From Dasyornis broadbenti (lineage: Eukaryota > Chordata > Aves > Passeriformes > Dasyornithidae), in assembly GCA_013397935.1 (NCBI GenBank), contig VZRN01005622.1:2394645-2458644 (forward strand): a stretch of DNA of 64,000 bases, written 5' to 3'. This document shows positions 37,445 through 50,170 of the stretch, in pieces (position 1 is the first letter of the stretch; the number at the start of each line of letters is the position of its first letter). A program made the translations under genes and the position numbers. The notes below the pieces were generated by a model. The model worked only from the letters and a program-made list of their open reading frames with translations. It searched no databases and was not told the DNA's origin.

Positions 37445-40400
37445 GCTACAAAGCCAGAAAACTTTGATTCATTTTAATTAATGGCTGGTGTCTAACCAAT
37501 GTGTAATTCCCAAGAGACTGATCCTTTTTCCCGTGCACAGCAGTTGTGAAAGAAAAGGAAAATGTACTGAGTGACAAATAGAGTTTGAAATAATTAAAAG
37601 AGGATGAACAAAGCACAGATTCTAGGAAGTATGAGCAGAGGCTGATTTTTGCATTACTCATTCTTTTTATTTTTAGCTTAAATTAGGGACTGATTTTTCC
37701 TCTACCAAATCTAGTGTTGTGGCCTGGGCTCACTTGTTGCTGCAATATGGCTAAATATAAAAATACTAATGAGGTTTCTCCATAAAAATACTTGGTATTC
37801 CAATATTGCAGCTACAAAGTGTGAACATTAGTGATGAATGGTTTTCAGTTGGGTCACTGATTTTTCTCTTTCTTCCCTTTTTTCTGCCACTGGATTCCTT
37901 TAAATTGTTGCCTTTTGGGTAAACTGAGTATTGCAAAAGTTCTTTCTGTAGAACGGAGCTAAAATGAAATTGGAATAAAAATGAAATTGTTCTCCAGGTG
38001 TTAATTACAGTGCTGGAATGCTGCTGCAAATTGGATTTCCTTTAAAAATGGAGTGTGTTTATAACTGGACAAATTGCACAGGCACAGATATCAGATTCAA
38101 GGGAGAACTATTCAGCGAGAGCTTTTCTGTTTTCAGTAAACAGACTTTATCACCTTCCCTTGTGGTAACTCTTAGCTCATAGTGCGTCTCAGAATTAGAG
38201 CTTGACACGAAGGGAGCATCATGACTTTGGTTAACTTCTCCTGCCACCTCCTGGGCAAGGTTCTAAACAGCTTTTCCCAACCCACAGCCATAAAACCTGA
38301 GCCCTCACACTAACAGCCATCCACTTGTGAAATTATCTCAGCCTCCCTGCAGCAACTTCTCAGCATAAAGTAATAAACAGCATGTCATAAATTAAATTTC
38401 TTCCCCAGGAAGCTTCTCTCAATCCCCAGAGTTGAATACCAAAAAGTTAGTCGACGTTTTAACTTCTGTGAAAGCAAAATCCCTCAGCACAAAGGTCTCA
38501 AGTCCTAACTAGCAAATTTTCTAGCTGAGATAGTGCTGCCTTTCACTGATACCAGGTTAAGGGAAGAGTCACAGAGATCTTGAGTAGCCTTTGTAATAAA
38601 TATCTTAAACGCGGGCATGCTTAGACTTTGAAACACATCATAGGACATCCTTGTCCTAACATTAGGCGCAGCTTGTTTTAATGTGTAGGTTTTATGGTAA
38701 ATTGCCCTAAATAAAAGAGGAAATGCTACAGAAGGGTAAATAATGGAGTGGGTTTGAGGCAGTCATTACAGACCTGGCCTTGCTGTTCAGGGCACTCAGG
38801 TGCACTCAGATGCAGAGATGTTTTCTGCTCCAAATCTGACCACTGAGTTGGAATGCTGGTTTGTCAAGAGGTGTTCAAGAATAACATATGTAGTACTCTG
38901 CCAGTGGTAAAAAGCAACTTAATTTCCCTCCTAGCACTCTGAGTGGCTGTAAATACTTCTGTTGATGTTATTGGCAACCGGCATCATCAGAGATGCTCTG
39001 TATTCTGAAGTCACAACAGTAAATAAATAAGCACTATGTCCCATCCCCTCCAAATACCCTGATCTTATTGTTTTGAATCTACTTTACTGGATTTATCTCC
39101 ATGAATTACTATTTACATTTTCTTTTAAATTTTAAAATTCCTCAACATGATGGTTTCTCTTGTTTGAATTCCTTGGTGTGTGTCTCCAGCGCTGTTATAC
39201 TCCAGAAAAACAATACATTGTTTTGGACCTGCCAAAAGGTTTCCATATTTGTCGACAGATTGCTTATGTCATTTAAAAATCATACTTTCTAGTTCATAAC
39301 TTCCACTGAATAGTGAAATGAAAACAGTGGCTTTCTTACCTTCTAGAATATTCCCCTGGTTTGGATATTCTTAATTTGCATGGGTAGGATGTTGTCTTTT
39401 CTGAAAGACTTGGTTGACAGAAGCTTTGAGGGTGAAACCTCAAACGAACCGATATAATTGTATTTTATCTCCGGTCTAACTCAGGCCATGACACCTTGTA
39501 ATTCCTCCATCAAACTTGTAATCTATGTTTGAACCATACTCTATCTCAGAGAGAAAAAACCAGACACGAGTGTGTAGCTTTCCCTTGTCCTGTGTCCCAG
39601 TGACTGATGAGCTTTGCTTCACGATTACTGATAGAGCACTTAATTCAGTTTTAGGCCAATGTATCTACTGCTGATGTGGAAATGGACTGGTGGAAACTGA
39701 ATTACATAGAAATGGTAGATTTACCTCTCAACATTTCTGCTCTTGGAGACATTAACTACTATGTCAACTCAGATTAAACTTGGTAAATAGTTCAATGGTA
39801 AAGAAAAGCTAGAAGTTATCTTTATGTGATATTGCCAAGTGAAAAGTTATAGCTCTGCCTCTTGAAGTTTTTTTAAGATCTGGAACAAAATCCTATCTGA
39901 TTTTGAACAAATCTAAAATTTTAGTTTCTCTTTCAGTGAGCAGAGGAGGAAAGTAACCTATTTTTCCTCCATTTCTCTTTAGGGTTGTTGCTTCACGTTT
40001 TTCCAGTTTCCGTAGCATGAAACAGTTTTACATGTGGAACAACATGTCACCTGTATATTCTGTCAACTGGGAGGTATTTTGCAGCTTCAGAAATACTGCT
40101 TTAGGTAACATTCCACTTGTCATTCCTCAATAGATCAGTTAACAAGCTTTGGTGTCAAGGACTTTCTTAAAAGAGAGTTTGGCCCACACTTTTATAGCTC
40201 ACGTCATGAAAATACACTGGGTGAAACACACGTGAGGAGATGTGATAAACAGAAACTACCCTCCTTATAAAGCACTTCCAAAAGGAAAAGAACTTGGAAA
40301 CACGAAAAGGAAATATCAAATCTATTTTCTTCATTGGGGACAGAGATGGGCATTAAAAAGACAGAAAAATACTGGCTGCCACAAAATCAGAAAAGAGGTC

Positions 40401-40990
40401 AGAACCTGAGCTTTAAAACCATCTCAGATCTTGATTTCTGGCCTGATGGTTCAGCATCAGAACCTTGGCATCTGTCATGAGCAACCTCAAGCACAGTTTT
40501 GTAGCCTCTTGTACCTTGCCACAACGTTTAATGCGCTTTTCTCCTTCCTAAGGTTCTCATTCGTGTGAACCAAGCCTTGGCACAGACGAGAGGGACGTTC
40601 CATTTCTGGCTTTTAGCTGGCAAGAACACTGCTGAGAGACCTTCAGTTCTGTAATTCAAAATTTAAATTGCAAATGAAAGCTGTATCTCTGTCTTTGTGA
40701 ATACACTGAGGTTCAGAGTTGTTGTAATACCATTGCGAGGGTACCAAATACACCTGAGGACTTCACGGAAGGAGTCAGACTTTGGGGCTACAGGGCCACA
40801 GCTGAACCGGAGGGACTGAGAGGTGCCTTGAATTCTTTGCAGTTCTTTTAAAACATTTATTTTTTCCTCTCTAAGACATAATAACTTTATTTCTGTAAGA
40901 AACTGCTATTAAATTGTGCAGGAGAGTTCTTTTTTATTTGCGTTCTTTTTATGTTGCTTCTTTTGTAGTAGTAATACAGAAATAAATAGA
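37445..40990. other. Non-genic unique DNA
   Basis: No gene was found. An ATTTGCAT octamer is at 39374-39381. All frames are closed at ordinary intervals, and the longest open stretch is under 90 codons. Confidence 0.55.
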
Positions 40991-40998
40991 AAAAATAT

Positions 40999-41592
40999 TT
41001 GAAAAATGCAAGGTTACTGAACATTGTGGTCAAATCTTTGGGCAAGAAGGAAATAAATGGGAGAATTCTTGGGAGGTCATTAAAATTTTTATCAAGTGAA
41101 AGTTGCTTTTCTCTTTGTAAAGATAATTTTTTTGCTAGTTCCCCACTAATTTACAGAGAAGAGATGGGAAATTGGTACAAATCACCACTGTCCTTGGCTC
41201 TACCACTCAATCTGCAGTCCAGGTATCTGCACAATTTGTATTTAACTGAGACACATTTAAGGCATCTGGATTTAAAATTTCAGTTTCCACCGAGGCTGGC
41301 ATCCTTGCTCACTTCCACCTTCCAGAATTTCGATTTTCTCACCTCAGATGAAATGTATTGCTTTGGAGGTTTGCATCCCCAAAGCCTACAGGTGTTGTGC
41401 TGGAGTGTTGTGAGAGACCATGTGCACTCTTTTAGCACATGGCAGAATGCCACAGCGTCTCTGGCGTTTTTCTGTCACCACATAAAATTTGTCATAGTCG
41501 GTAAAGAAGGAAATTGGGAAAATGTTACATGTAGCCAGGCAGGTTTAAAAGATGTGTCTCCCAGCAAGAACCGCTTGAAATTAATGTTATGA
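40999..41592 (+). other. Unrecognised open frame, 197 codons, first ATG at residue 56
   Basis: A plus-strand frame is open for 197 codons in AT-rich DNA and ends in TGA at 41590-41592. It opens on TTG. The first in-frame ATG is at 41164-41166, leaving 142 residues. The predicted chain has Leu/Phe-rich and aromatic patches but no recognisable domain, no clear signal peptide and no catalytic motif. The length is unusual for this base composition, which is why it is listed. It could be a recent lncRNA-borne frame, a fossil exon, or chance. A 72-codon frame overlaps it on the other strand near its end. Confidence 0.15.
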
Positions 41593-41599
41593 GAAGTGA

Positions 41600-42360
41600 G
41601 ATTTACAGCTCCTCCTTTATATTGAAAGTACAGAAACCAAGATGTACTTCTTAAAAACACTCTGAGATATGAATGTATAACAGCACTTGGCATTCAAATC
41701 AGACAGCATTCCAGGTTAGGACCTACCAGGTGAATATTTAGTTGCTATCTGAGGTTTTTAAAGAAATTTAAACCAAATCACTGCAAAATTCCAGTTAAAT
41801 ATATGACTTGTACCATCTAGATCTGCTTGCTTCTTGTGTTTTACAAATATATTTGTAATGTACTGTGTGTGTCACTGGGAAGAAATTACATGGAAACCTT
41901 TCCACAGTTTGGCAATCAGTATATTTGCAAATTTCCTGTGCAATACATAAGAGGCATTTCTTACCGAAGTGCAATACTTGGTTTAGAGGAATTTCCAAGG
42001 ACTCCATGTATGGATTAATGCTGTCAGTCAGTTAAAGGTGTTGGGCTTTATGTTTTTTGCTAATGCAGCTAAACCAGTGCAATATGCGAGGGGATATTTA
42101 ATTATACCAATCTAGAAATGCCTTGTGTCTGTGTTCTTAACATATTGGCTGTGTTTTACTGCTTCTTTTCTGGAAGGCAGTCGGAACAGGTGTTGCCAAA
42201 CCTGATTTATCCGGGCACCACCAAGCAGTCAGGTGCCTGCTGCAGCTCCAGAAACGGCTTTGTCACATCCCATATCTAGGAACGTGAGATAAGGCTCCTC
42301 TTGTTCCCCCCTGTCATCAAGTCCATGTCCCTGCCCAGCAGTGCCAGCAATGGTCCTATG
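41600..42360. other. Non-genic DNA
   Basis: I see no supported feature here. Short open frames (63-70 codons) overlap on both strands near 41795-42018 and are of chance length. Confidence 0.55.
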
Positions 42361-42371
42361 TGTATATACAG

Positions 42372-42409
42372 ACCCTATATATATATATATATACATCTAT
42401 ATATAGGGT
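42372..42409. repeat. AT-rich inverted repeat (hairpin or cruciform)
   Basis: The 12-base arm accctatatata (42372-42383) is matched perfectly by its complement at 42398-42409, with a 14-base TA-rich spacer. The intervening TATA run allows slipped pairings as well. It is capable of forming a cruciform or a short RNA hairpin. The low sequence complexity argues against a microRNA. Confidence 0.75.
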
Positions 42410-42675
42410 ATATATAAGCATAAAAAAGTGGGGCTTGATTTGCCATGGATGATGGAACAACAAACTCCATTTTTGTTTATTCTTTATATTTTTGCTTAAA
42501 TGTTTCTTTTTCCTAGTCTACTAGCTGCAAATTTAAAGTGTAATATACCTCCAAATTTCTTTCCCCCCACCCCCCATTTTTCATTAAGGGCAAAAGGAGT
42601 TTCTCTTTACTGTTCCTAACAATAAGATCTATAATAGAAATTCTCAGGTTGTTGCACAGACGGCCTCCAGCTTCA

Positions 42676-43404
42676 TTTACTCTTCCATCCCCACCTGAGC
42701 CTGACATTGCAAATATCCTGCCTTTTCAGTGCAGCTGAATGGAAAATGATCTCTGTCTATTACAGGTGGAGCCAAGAAATAAAACTTGCAGGAGCAGGAG
42801 AGGGAGACAAGAATGGATAAATGCAGAGAAGCAGGAAAAGGGAGAGAATAGACAGACAGCAAGTGCCACCTACATCCAGCTCCCATATTTCTCCCTGACA
42901 GCCAGACGAAACAGTGCAAAACTGGAGGGGCAGCAGCTCTGTGCCCCCTAAGCAGTTGCAGCTGAAATTGCCAAATGTTTTTACTGGGAACCTGTGCTTC
43001 ATTTTTTGGCTCTGGGGCGATCCAGCTGCTGCTTTCTCTTCCATCACTGACTCCACTGCAGGCTGTGGAGTCGGGGAAGCCTTCCCTGTCTCCGTGTGCT
43101 CCCAAATGATGGCTCTGCCACTCCCTTTCGAGTTTTTCACCTGCAGTGCCGTGGTTATCCTCGCTGTTGCCACATTCTTTGGCAGCAGGTGGACTTTACG
43201 CCTACACTTCTGGAATCCCCTTAAAGTACATTGCTCTTCCAAGGTGTTGCTTGTATGAGCAGCAGCTGCAGGAGAGGGTCTGTACCAGCAGAAGGAGTGC
43301 TCAGATTGCTTTGTCCTTTTAATTATGGGCTTGGCTGGGGATCCCCCTTTTGAATGGGTTGTGCCAACTAAAAGGATTTCAGAAGTCTCCTTCCTGTTCA
43401 GCAA
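42676..43404. other. GC-richer patch open in several frames
   Basis: Frames on the minus strand (142 codons at 43105-42677; 214 codons from 43404, opening on TTG) and the plus strand (114 codons at 42914-43258, opening on GTG) overlap. An excellent acceptor-like string (ctgtctattacag) ends at 42765 on the plus strand and is followed by a 60-codon frame to a stop at 42951. No donor, start or family resemblance supports a gene. The simplest view is a stop-poor, GC-richer patch. A non-coding exon is possible. Confidence 0.3.
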
Positions 43405-45350
43405 ACTTCCAGTACACGCGGCATGCAGCTACTTTTTATTCATGTTTATGCCTCATGCAGTCAAACAGAGGGAGACAGATTTTCTAATTAAAAGAGAGAC
43501 TGTATATTTATATGTTGCCAGAATGTTACATAAATGTGTTCTGGATGCAGTCAGTCTCTTACAGCAGCAGAATTTGATGAATCCCAGTTTTCATAAGCTA
43601 TATTGACTGAGGATGGATTATTGCACGTCCTGTAAGCAGTTTAAATTTTATTGTTATATGGCATTCCTTGCTTAGCATAAAAAAATGAAAAACTGAATGG
43701 CATTAAAAAAAGCTGAGAACCCTCATCAGTAGCTGTGGGGGAGTATTTTCAATCCTAACATGACAAAGATGCCATACATATGAAATCATGTGTAAATTTT
43801 CTGAATTTTTTCCATAAAACAAATTTCCTTCCAACCAATAGTTTCAAGAGCCACTGTACTTCATTAAGGGAGAAAAATCCTAAAGGCACAGTGGTTGGAG
43901 AGCAGACAATATGTGACTTCTCTATTAATATAATGAGCCGTTTATAAAAGGCAAACCATCAACAGCTTGCTGTTCTGCAGCAAAAGGAGGCATAACATAA
44001 CCTTTATAGCAATGATTTGCTGTTCTGGATTAGCCTAGAAGGGAAAATAATTCCCTCTAAAGCTGTTAAAAGAAACTGTCCTTGTCTTTGGAAGTTGATC
44101 TGAGATTACAGATGTCCCAGAAGTTTTCTAACTTGTAGCTGAACTTCAAACAAATAATTTACATTCTGGGAAGTGTAGTTATTAGCGAAAGAAAAAAAAA
44201 TCTGTAAATAATTTCATCTGTTGAAATAGTTTAAGATGTGACCAAATAACTCAGGGTGAGAAATGACTTATTTTGTCTTCTAATTTTCTGCTCATGGGAT
44301 GCAAGTGGCCAGGTCAGGACTTAATTTAATCCCGTTAGAAGCATCTGATGGAGACCATGAATGATTTTAATTGCCCCATTGTCTAAAGACACTACAGGGG
44401 AAATGCCACTCTGTGCATTATCTGTAGATGTCCCCTACTTGTTGCTCTCAGAAGCTGCAGGCTGAGCCGATGGATCTTTGATCTGGCCTGGTGTAATTGT
44501 TCTTTTGCTCTTATTTGGCTGTGTACAAAGAGTGTTATAGAGTGTTTAGATAAATGTGCCAGCATTTCTTATTCAAATACTCGTGCATAAGATTTTACTG
44601 TCTTGTCTGCAGGAAGTCTTCTGCAAGTGACATTATGATCTGAATTTTGCAAATTTTAGTAGTAAAAGTAAATATAGGGATTCTTCTTGCATTAATTTTT
44701 CTTTCTTTAGAAGGAAGAAGAAGAATAATTACAATGCTCAAGGAGGCTTAAACTGTGGGACACCCTTTCTATTTCTAAGTGTTCTGGCCAAAAAAACCCA
44801 CCCCAAACCTGTTTGGATGGATGTGACAGTTTAAGCTTGTCTCAGAATGATAATCCTCATGCCAAGAGAGCCAGATCCATGGATTTTCCCACTCAAAGAA
44901 AATCCATTTTCAGATGAGAGAAATTTTCTCACTCTTCTTTGCAGGGAGTGTCTGTGAAGCTATTAAATAAGGTGCCCAATAGCAACTTGTCACGAGGGAG
45001 AAAAGATGAATAAGAAATATATTTGTCTTCAAAATATTTCAGTGCTCAGAAGAGCAGAATATAGAGATTCCACCTTTTAATGAGCAATCCCTTATACCCA
45101 TGTTGATTTTACTGGTGTTAATAAAGTTCTGTTTGGCATAAAAAAAAAAATCCATTTGCGCATATTTCTTTCTGAAGAATCTGTTATAGGCCTGATTATT
45201 TCATTAGGAAAGGGAGAGGGAAGGAGAAAGAGTTATTGGTGGCTTATGGACCAGACCTGCTGTTCATATAGCATCAAATTCACAAAATCTAATTTGAACA
45301 GATGTTGTCTGGCAAAGAGTGTGAAGAAATTCTGTCAATTACTCCTTTTT
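43405..45350. other. Non-genic unique DNA
   Basis: No coding signal. The 43850-44190 part is listed separately as a possible conserved element. An A run lies at 45141-45150. Confidence 0.5.
43850..44190. promoter_or_regulatory. Possible conserved non-coding element
   Basis: Complex AT-rich DNA without repeats or open frames. The 11-mer ttgctgttctg occurs twice, exactly 50 bases apart (43967-43977 and 44017-44027), which could be a paired factor site or coincidence. Regulatory function is inferred from texture only. Confidence 0.13.
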
Positions 45351-45375
45351 CCATGATTCTTTTTTCTTTTTTTTG

Positions 45376-45398
45376 TTTTTTCTTTCTTTCCCTTTCTT

Positions 45399-45431
<33 letters not shown>

Positions 45432-45451
45432 TTTTTATACCTTCTCTGGGN
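45376..45451 (+). repeat. Long pyrimidine/T tract with a nearby ambiguous base
   Basis: Fifty-five uninterrupted pyrimidines (45376-45430) end in a run of 30 T. A single N follows at 45451. The lone N and the length of the T run suggest local sequencing uncertainty, so the true T-run length may differ. Confidence 0.85.
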
Positions 45452-47579
45452 TTTTTTAATTAGTGTTAGTAAGTCCTTCAAGGGCCTTTCATTAATTAAC
45501 ATGTTACCCTAATTGCTCTCAGAGTCCATTACTGGGGTCTAAGTCACTCTGCTGTCTGCAGTCTTACAGATGAACACGTAATGAAATTCCTAGGCTGCAA
45601 TTCCCAGCTGAAGAAGGCTCAGACATTGGGTAGGAGTGTCCTTGGAAGCCATAAATTGCAAGCAGTGTGTCAGGAATAACGATCCCAATCTGGACTCCTT
45701 TGCTGGCATACACAGCCTCTTATTGACTCAAATTCACACTGAATTAAAGGCTGTCATTGTGGTGGTGATAAACAACAAGAACAACTTAATTCTGGTCTGA
45801 CTTTTTAAAAATACCTTTTCCTCTTCGTTGTTTTGTGCAAGTAAAAGGAAGGCAGTGTGTTTCTGATGCGCTCACCTTGGTCTGTGACTTGTTAGGCATT
45901 TGTTTTGCATGTTTTGACTGTCTAAGTTCCACTCCCAGTTTTGGTTCTGTCACTGGACCTGTGGCATTGGTGTTGAGTTTCAGAGTAGCTACGCTGAGCA
46001 TTGCTACACTTAAAGTTTAGGTGGCTTTTTCCAGGAGTGATATTCAAAAACCTCAGGGAAGTTCTCCCCAGGGAAGTGCCTTTGCCATTTGGCTACCACA
46101 TAATTCCCCCGGCTACCCATGCAGGGAATATTTCAGCTCTAGTCTAGTTCACCTGTCTGGTGTCTATGAAGTGTACGTGCAGTGGCATTCTCTTGTTCTT
46201 CTCTCCAGGATCTTGGGGCAATCTAGGAAGGATATTGAGACTATATAGAAAAAGAATTTTTATTTTTTCTCCATCCTTCCACTTAGAAAAATACCAGGGT
46301 TAGAATTGTTACACTTTTCTAAAGGTTCAGTGCAGGAGATGAGCATCTTTCCAGCAAGAAAATATGAACTGCTGATGTAACCAAAGAGTTTTCAACTGTG
46401 CAGTTTGTGCTGTGGCAGATTGCCAGTAAGTGATGACATGGGGTTGGTATGGTACTCCTGGCTCTGGCCTTTTCCCAGCCCTGAATGCATGCTGGGAATC
46501 CTGGAGTTTTTTTACTGCAAACTCAACAATTAGAAAGGCATACCCTGCTTCACTCCAGCAGCTCAAAAAAGGATGAAGGAACACTGCTAACATTTCTTTC
46601 ACCACAGATTCCCTCTTCTGCAAAGCAAACCAAAGGTTTAAATCTAATTCCAATATAGCTAAAACAGGAAAAAAAATTCTTGAACCAACAATTCAGGAAA
46701 GGAGGAAACCAGGAACTCTTCTTGTTAGTGCAGAGGACATTGAAAGCAAATTCTCTGTGCTGTACTGATGCTGAGGAGGAATCCCTCTATCCCCTCAATT
46801 CCATCTCTCCGAGAGCACATCCCACCTGCACTCACCTACATGAGAGACATTTAAACTCTATGACTTTGCCCAGCCAAGCTCTTCTCTGCTGTGCAAGGCT
46901 TTCTCCACCCACACACAGACTAAAGCTCTGGCATTGTGCCATTTAGGATGTGTCACTCTTGCCTCCTATCCCTCTGAAAGCGTGGATGCACCAGTCTGTC
47001 CATCACACATTAGACAAACCTAGCTAGGGTAGAGCTGTAGGGCACTACTAAAGCAGTGAATGAAAACAAATATAAGAGTTGATGAAAACGTACTGGAATA
47101 ACTTAAGAAATTTTTTAAAAATTAGGTTATCATTTCTTTAATGTAGACCCACTCCTCCATTATAGTTTAAGCAAATGCATTGTTTAAACATTTTAAGTTG
47201 ACCTTCCTTAATTTCCCCTCAGCTGCCCTAAGTCAGAATCCAAGAGGTAACTGCATCACTCGTTTGAGAAAGATTTAACTGCAGACACTTAACCCCATGA
47301 ACGTGTGCTTGTCCTCCCCTTGTGTTCCTTTTGGCTCTAATAGGTAAAAACCCTGTCCCAAGGACCATGTGTTTTGATGGGTGCATTCTCATAGAGCTGG
47401 TACGTGCACTGTTCTGTGGATCACTGCTCATGAGCTTCTGCTAAACTCAGTTGGGCTGCAGTCTGAGCAAATAAATCCTTTTATTTGGCAGACTCTAAAA
47501 AACAGAAAAAGAGAGGGAAACAGAGGACATCAGACTGTTCCCGAACAGGAACATCCAGAACAGTAGCAAAAAATGTTGC

Positions 47580-47760
47580 TGCTGTGTTGCACAATTGTTA
47601 GAATTGCTCCCCATCAAAGGTCAAAAGCATTAACTACGTTGGCCTCATTTATAAATAGACTCTTTATGGAGCTTTACCTGGAGTGGAACACATAAACACT
47701 TTAACTCAGGAAGACCAATTAGAACCAGTAGGATCTTTTAATTTAATAGCTGTATTAGGC
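47580..47760. promoter_or_regulatory. Possible conserved non-coding element
   Basis: A repeat-free AT-rich block includes a nuclear-receptor-like half site (tcaaaggtca) followed by an AT-rich part with TTTATAAATAG, which resembles a MEF2 site. There is no open frame. The motif matches are short, and conservation is unknown. Confidence 0.15.
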
Positions 47761-49849
47761 AAGATGAATGAATGTGGTTACAGACAGAGATGTAGAACAC
47801 TACACAATTTCACTATTTAGGGAGTCTGAAATAAAATGCACTTTCAGCTCGATCACAGAAAGCCACAGAACGAGTGGTCCTGGTGTGGCCATGCAAGAGA
47901 AGGAAAGCAGAGAAAGTTTTTCTGATCCCCACAGGACCATGTGACAAGCACTGTACCTCTTGCCATTAATGTGTGGAGGGATGTTCTTTGTATCCAGAGG
48001 GATAAAGCGATCCAAGAAGGGACAGGAAGCTTAGCCCTGCTGCACAAATGGCAACTAGTGGGATCTGGTTAGTGTGAAGAATAGGGAATACGCTCTAAAT
48101 GCAAAGGTAAATTTGCAAAAATGTGAATAATTTGAGGTAAATTCCAGTTTTTCCTCTTAGATCTTTTAATTCTAGTAACACACGTCACGTCAGTAAGAAT
48201 GATAAATTAAGAGATGCTAGCTGGTGCCAGCAGTTGATTTGGCTCCATTTGCTTAAACCTCTCTCTTATAGACAAGCAATTGCAAATAAAATTTAAAAAT
48301 CATCACACCAGGGACGTAGTGATTGCCTTTTGATTGCTGGAGAGGAAGCACCGTGAGCTATCAGGTGTGACACCTCTCGAGCTTATTCCTGAAGCGGATG
48401 TTTCTAACCTATTTGTTCATACACAGCAGCATCTCCCCTCAGGGACTTTGATTCAGCCATCCCAGATCTCTCTGCAGTCTCCTGCTTTGCCATCCTGTGC
48501 TGTGTCCCTGTGCCCCTCAAAGCAAGGACGTTATTCCCCACATTTTTGACTGCTGATTGTTTCCCACCTTCCAAGATACGTTCTGGATTGGAAGCTTCAG
48601 CTGTGCTGGACTGCGTATTCATCTCATATTCACCTCTGCCTGGGTGCACTCAGTTTTACCTCTTTCCACTAATGCTACGTAATCTTATCCGCGGAAAAGA
48701 GGCGAGAGTAAACATATTGAGAAATAAAAGTTGCAGGTAAATAAATGTAAACTGCTTCAAACAACAACGTGATCTCTTAATCATCCTAAGGTACAGTCTT
48801 CCATATGCTAATTGGTCTTCAGAGCTGATGATCATTTTGTAAAGATGTACCTGAAACTTCAAAATCTACTTTCGCTCAGGATAGCTTTACTGTATTTTTT
48901 CTTCCTATCATATTTGAATTTATCAATCATTTTGATAGATGGTGTTTTTGCTATTCAGAATGTTTTCTGGTTTTTACTATCCTCCCTTTCTAGCCACTTT
49001 TCCCCGCTTTCATTTAATTTCTTTCAACTCCTTCCTGCCCAGAGGGACTAATAATTTTTTTTTAGTGTTATTAAAACTACCTCAGAATTATGGTGTGTTG
49101 TTTTTCTCACATTATTATGAAAGAGTAAGTTCTTCTTCTCTTGCCCTTCCTCTCACCTTTGAAGGTTCCTGATTCACTGAAGCCATGCCATACTCTGGTT
49201 GCCAAATCATCTTCATTCATCCATCCGGTTTTTTACAATTGCAGAATTAAAACAGACAGGACATAACTGATTGTCCCAATTTATTTTTCAGCCTTAGGTT
49301 ATAGGCAGATTTGAGATGTAGATAATAGAGTACAGCCTAGAGCCAGAGTTTGTGAGCATGTAAGCCATTTCAGGAAGGATAATCAGTTCTAAGAATTTCA
49401 CTTTTAATTACTTTTTAGCCTAAGCTTTCGAAACAGCTAATCATTTTGGCTGCCAGACTTGAGAAAACTGAGAGTACTGTGATTTTCTGGAAGATGTGAA
49501 GCACCTCTATGCTGAAAAGGGAGCTTCTTTACTTGTTTCTCAGGACAGGTGTTTCAGGAACTGAATTGGTTTTTGGGTTACCTGTCCATTTTGAAAACAC
49601 AGGCCCCACCACAGCATCCGGTAGTTGCCTGTGTTCAGATTTTAAAAGTGACTCACTGAGAGTCACTTGGTTACTCACACGGCTGAGACAGGCTGCAAAA
49701 CGTTCAACTCAAATTGATGAGCCCAAATTTGTCTCTTAAACAACTGGGAGAATGAATTAGGGAGTGATACAATCTTCTGAATTGACTCCATTATGATACG
49801 ATAATGCAACACGCCAGAAGGAGTGAGAAACTCTCATAAAGGCTCTTAA

Positions 49850-50170
49850 TTTAAATTTGCTTTGAGTTGGCAAAACACACACAAAACCAACATACTCAAT
49901 TTAACTCATTTAAACGATGTCAGCATTTAATTAGACTATGAGGATAAAGTGATGCGATGTTACAGTTTAGATTTCCATGAAATTTTACTAATCTAGGGGC
50001 AAGGACTTAGAGCACTTGGAACATAAAATAAGGTACTAAATTTGAAATATAACGCCATGCATATTAGCATAATTAAAATGCCAAACTTTAAAATGCAATT
50101 ATCAAGTAATAGGACTGCCATGCATCTGTAATGCTAGAATTTCCTTAAAGCACACTAAGGACATGCAACA
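49850..50170. promoter_or_regulatory. Possible conserved non-coding element
   Basis: Very AT-rich but not simple-repeat DNA has two TAATTA homeodomain cores (49928-49933 and 50070-50075) and POU-like strings (catgcatatt). All frames are closed. It resembles the conserved AT-rich elements found around developmental regulators, by texture only. Confidence 0.17.

Noticed and set aside
42372..42409. MicroRNA hairpin
   Set aside because: The arms are almost all TA repeat, too short and too low in complexity for a microRNA precursor.
42760..43404. 214-codon minus-strand frame
   Set aside because: It opens on TTG with no ATG in its first half, and other frames on both strands are open over the same bases.
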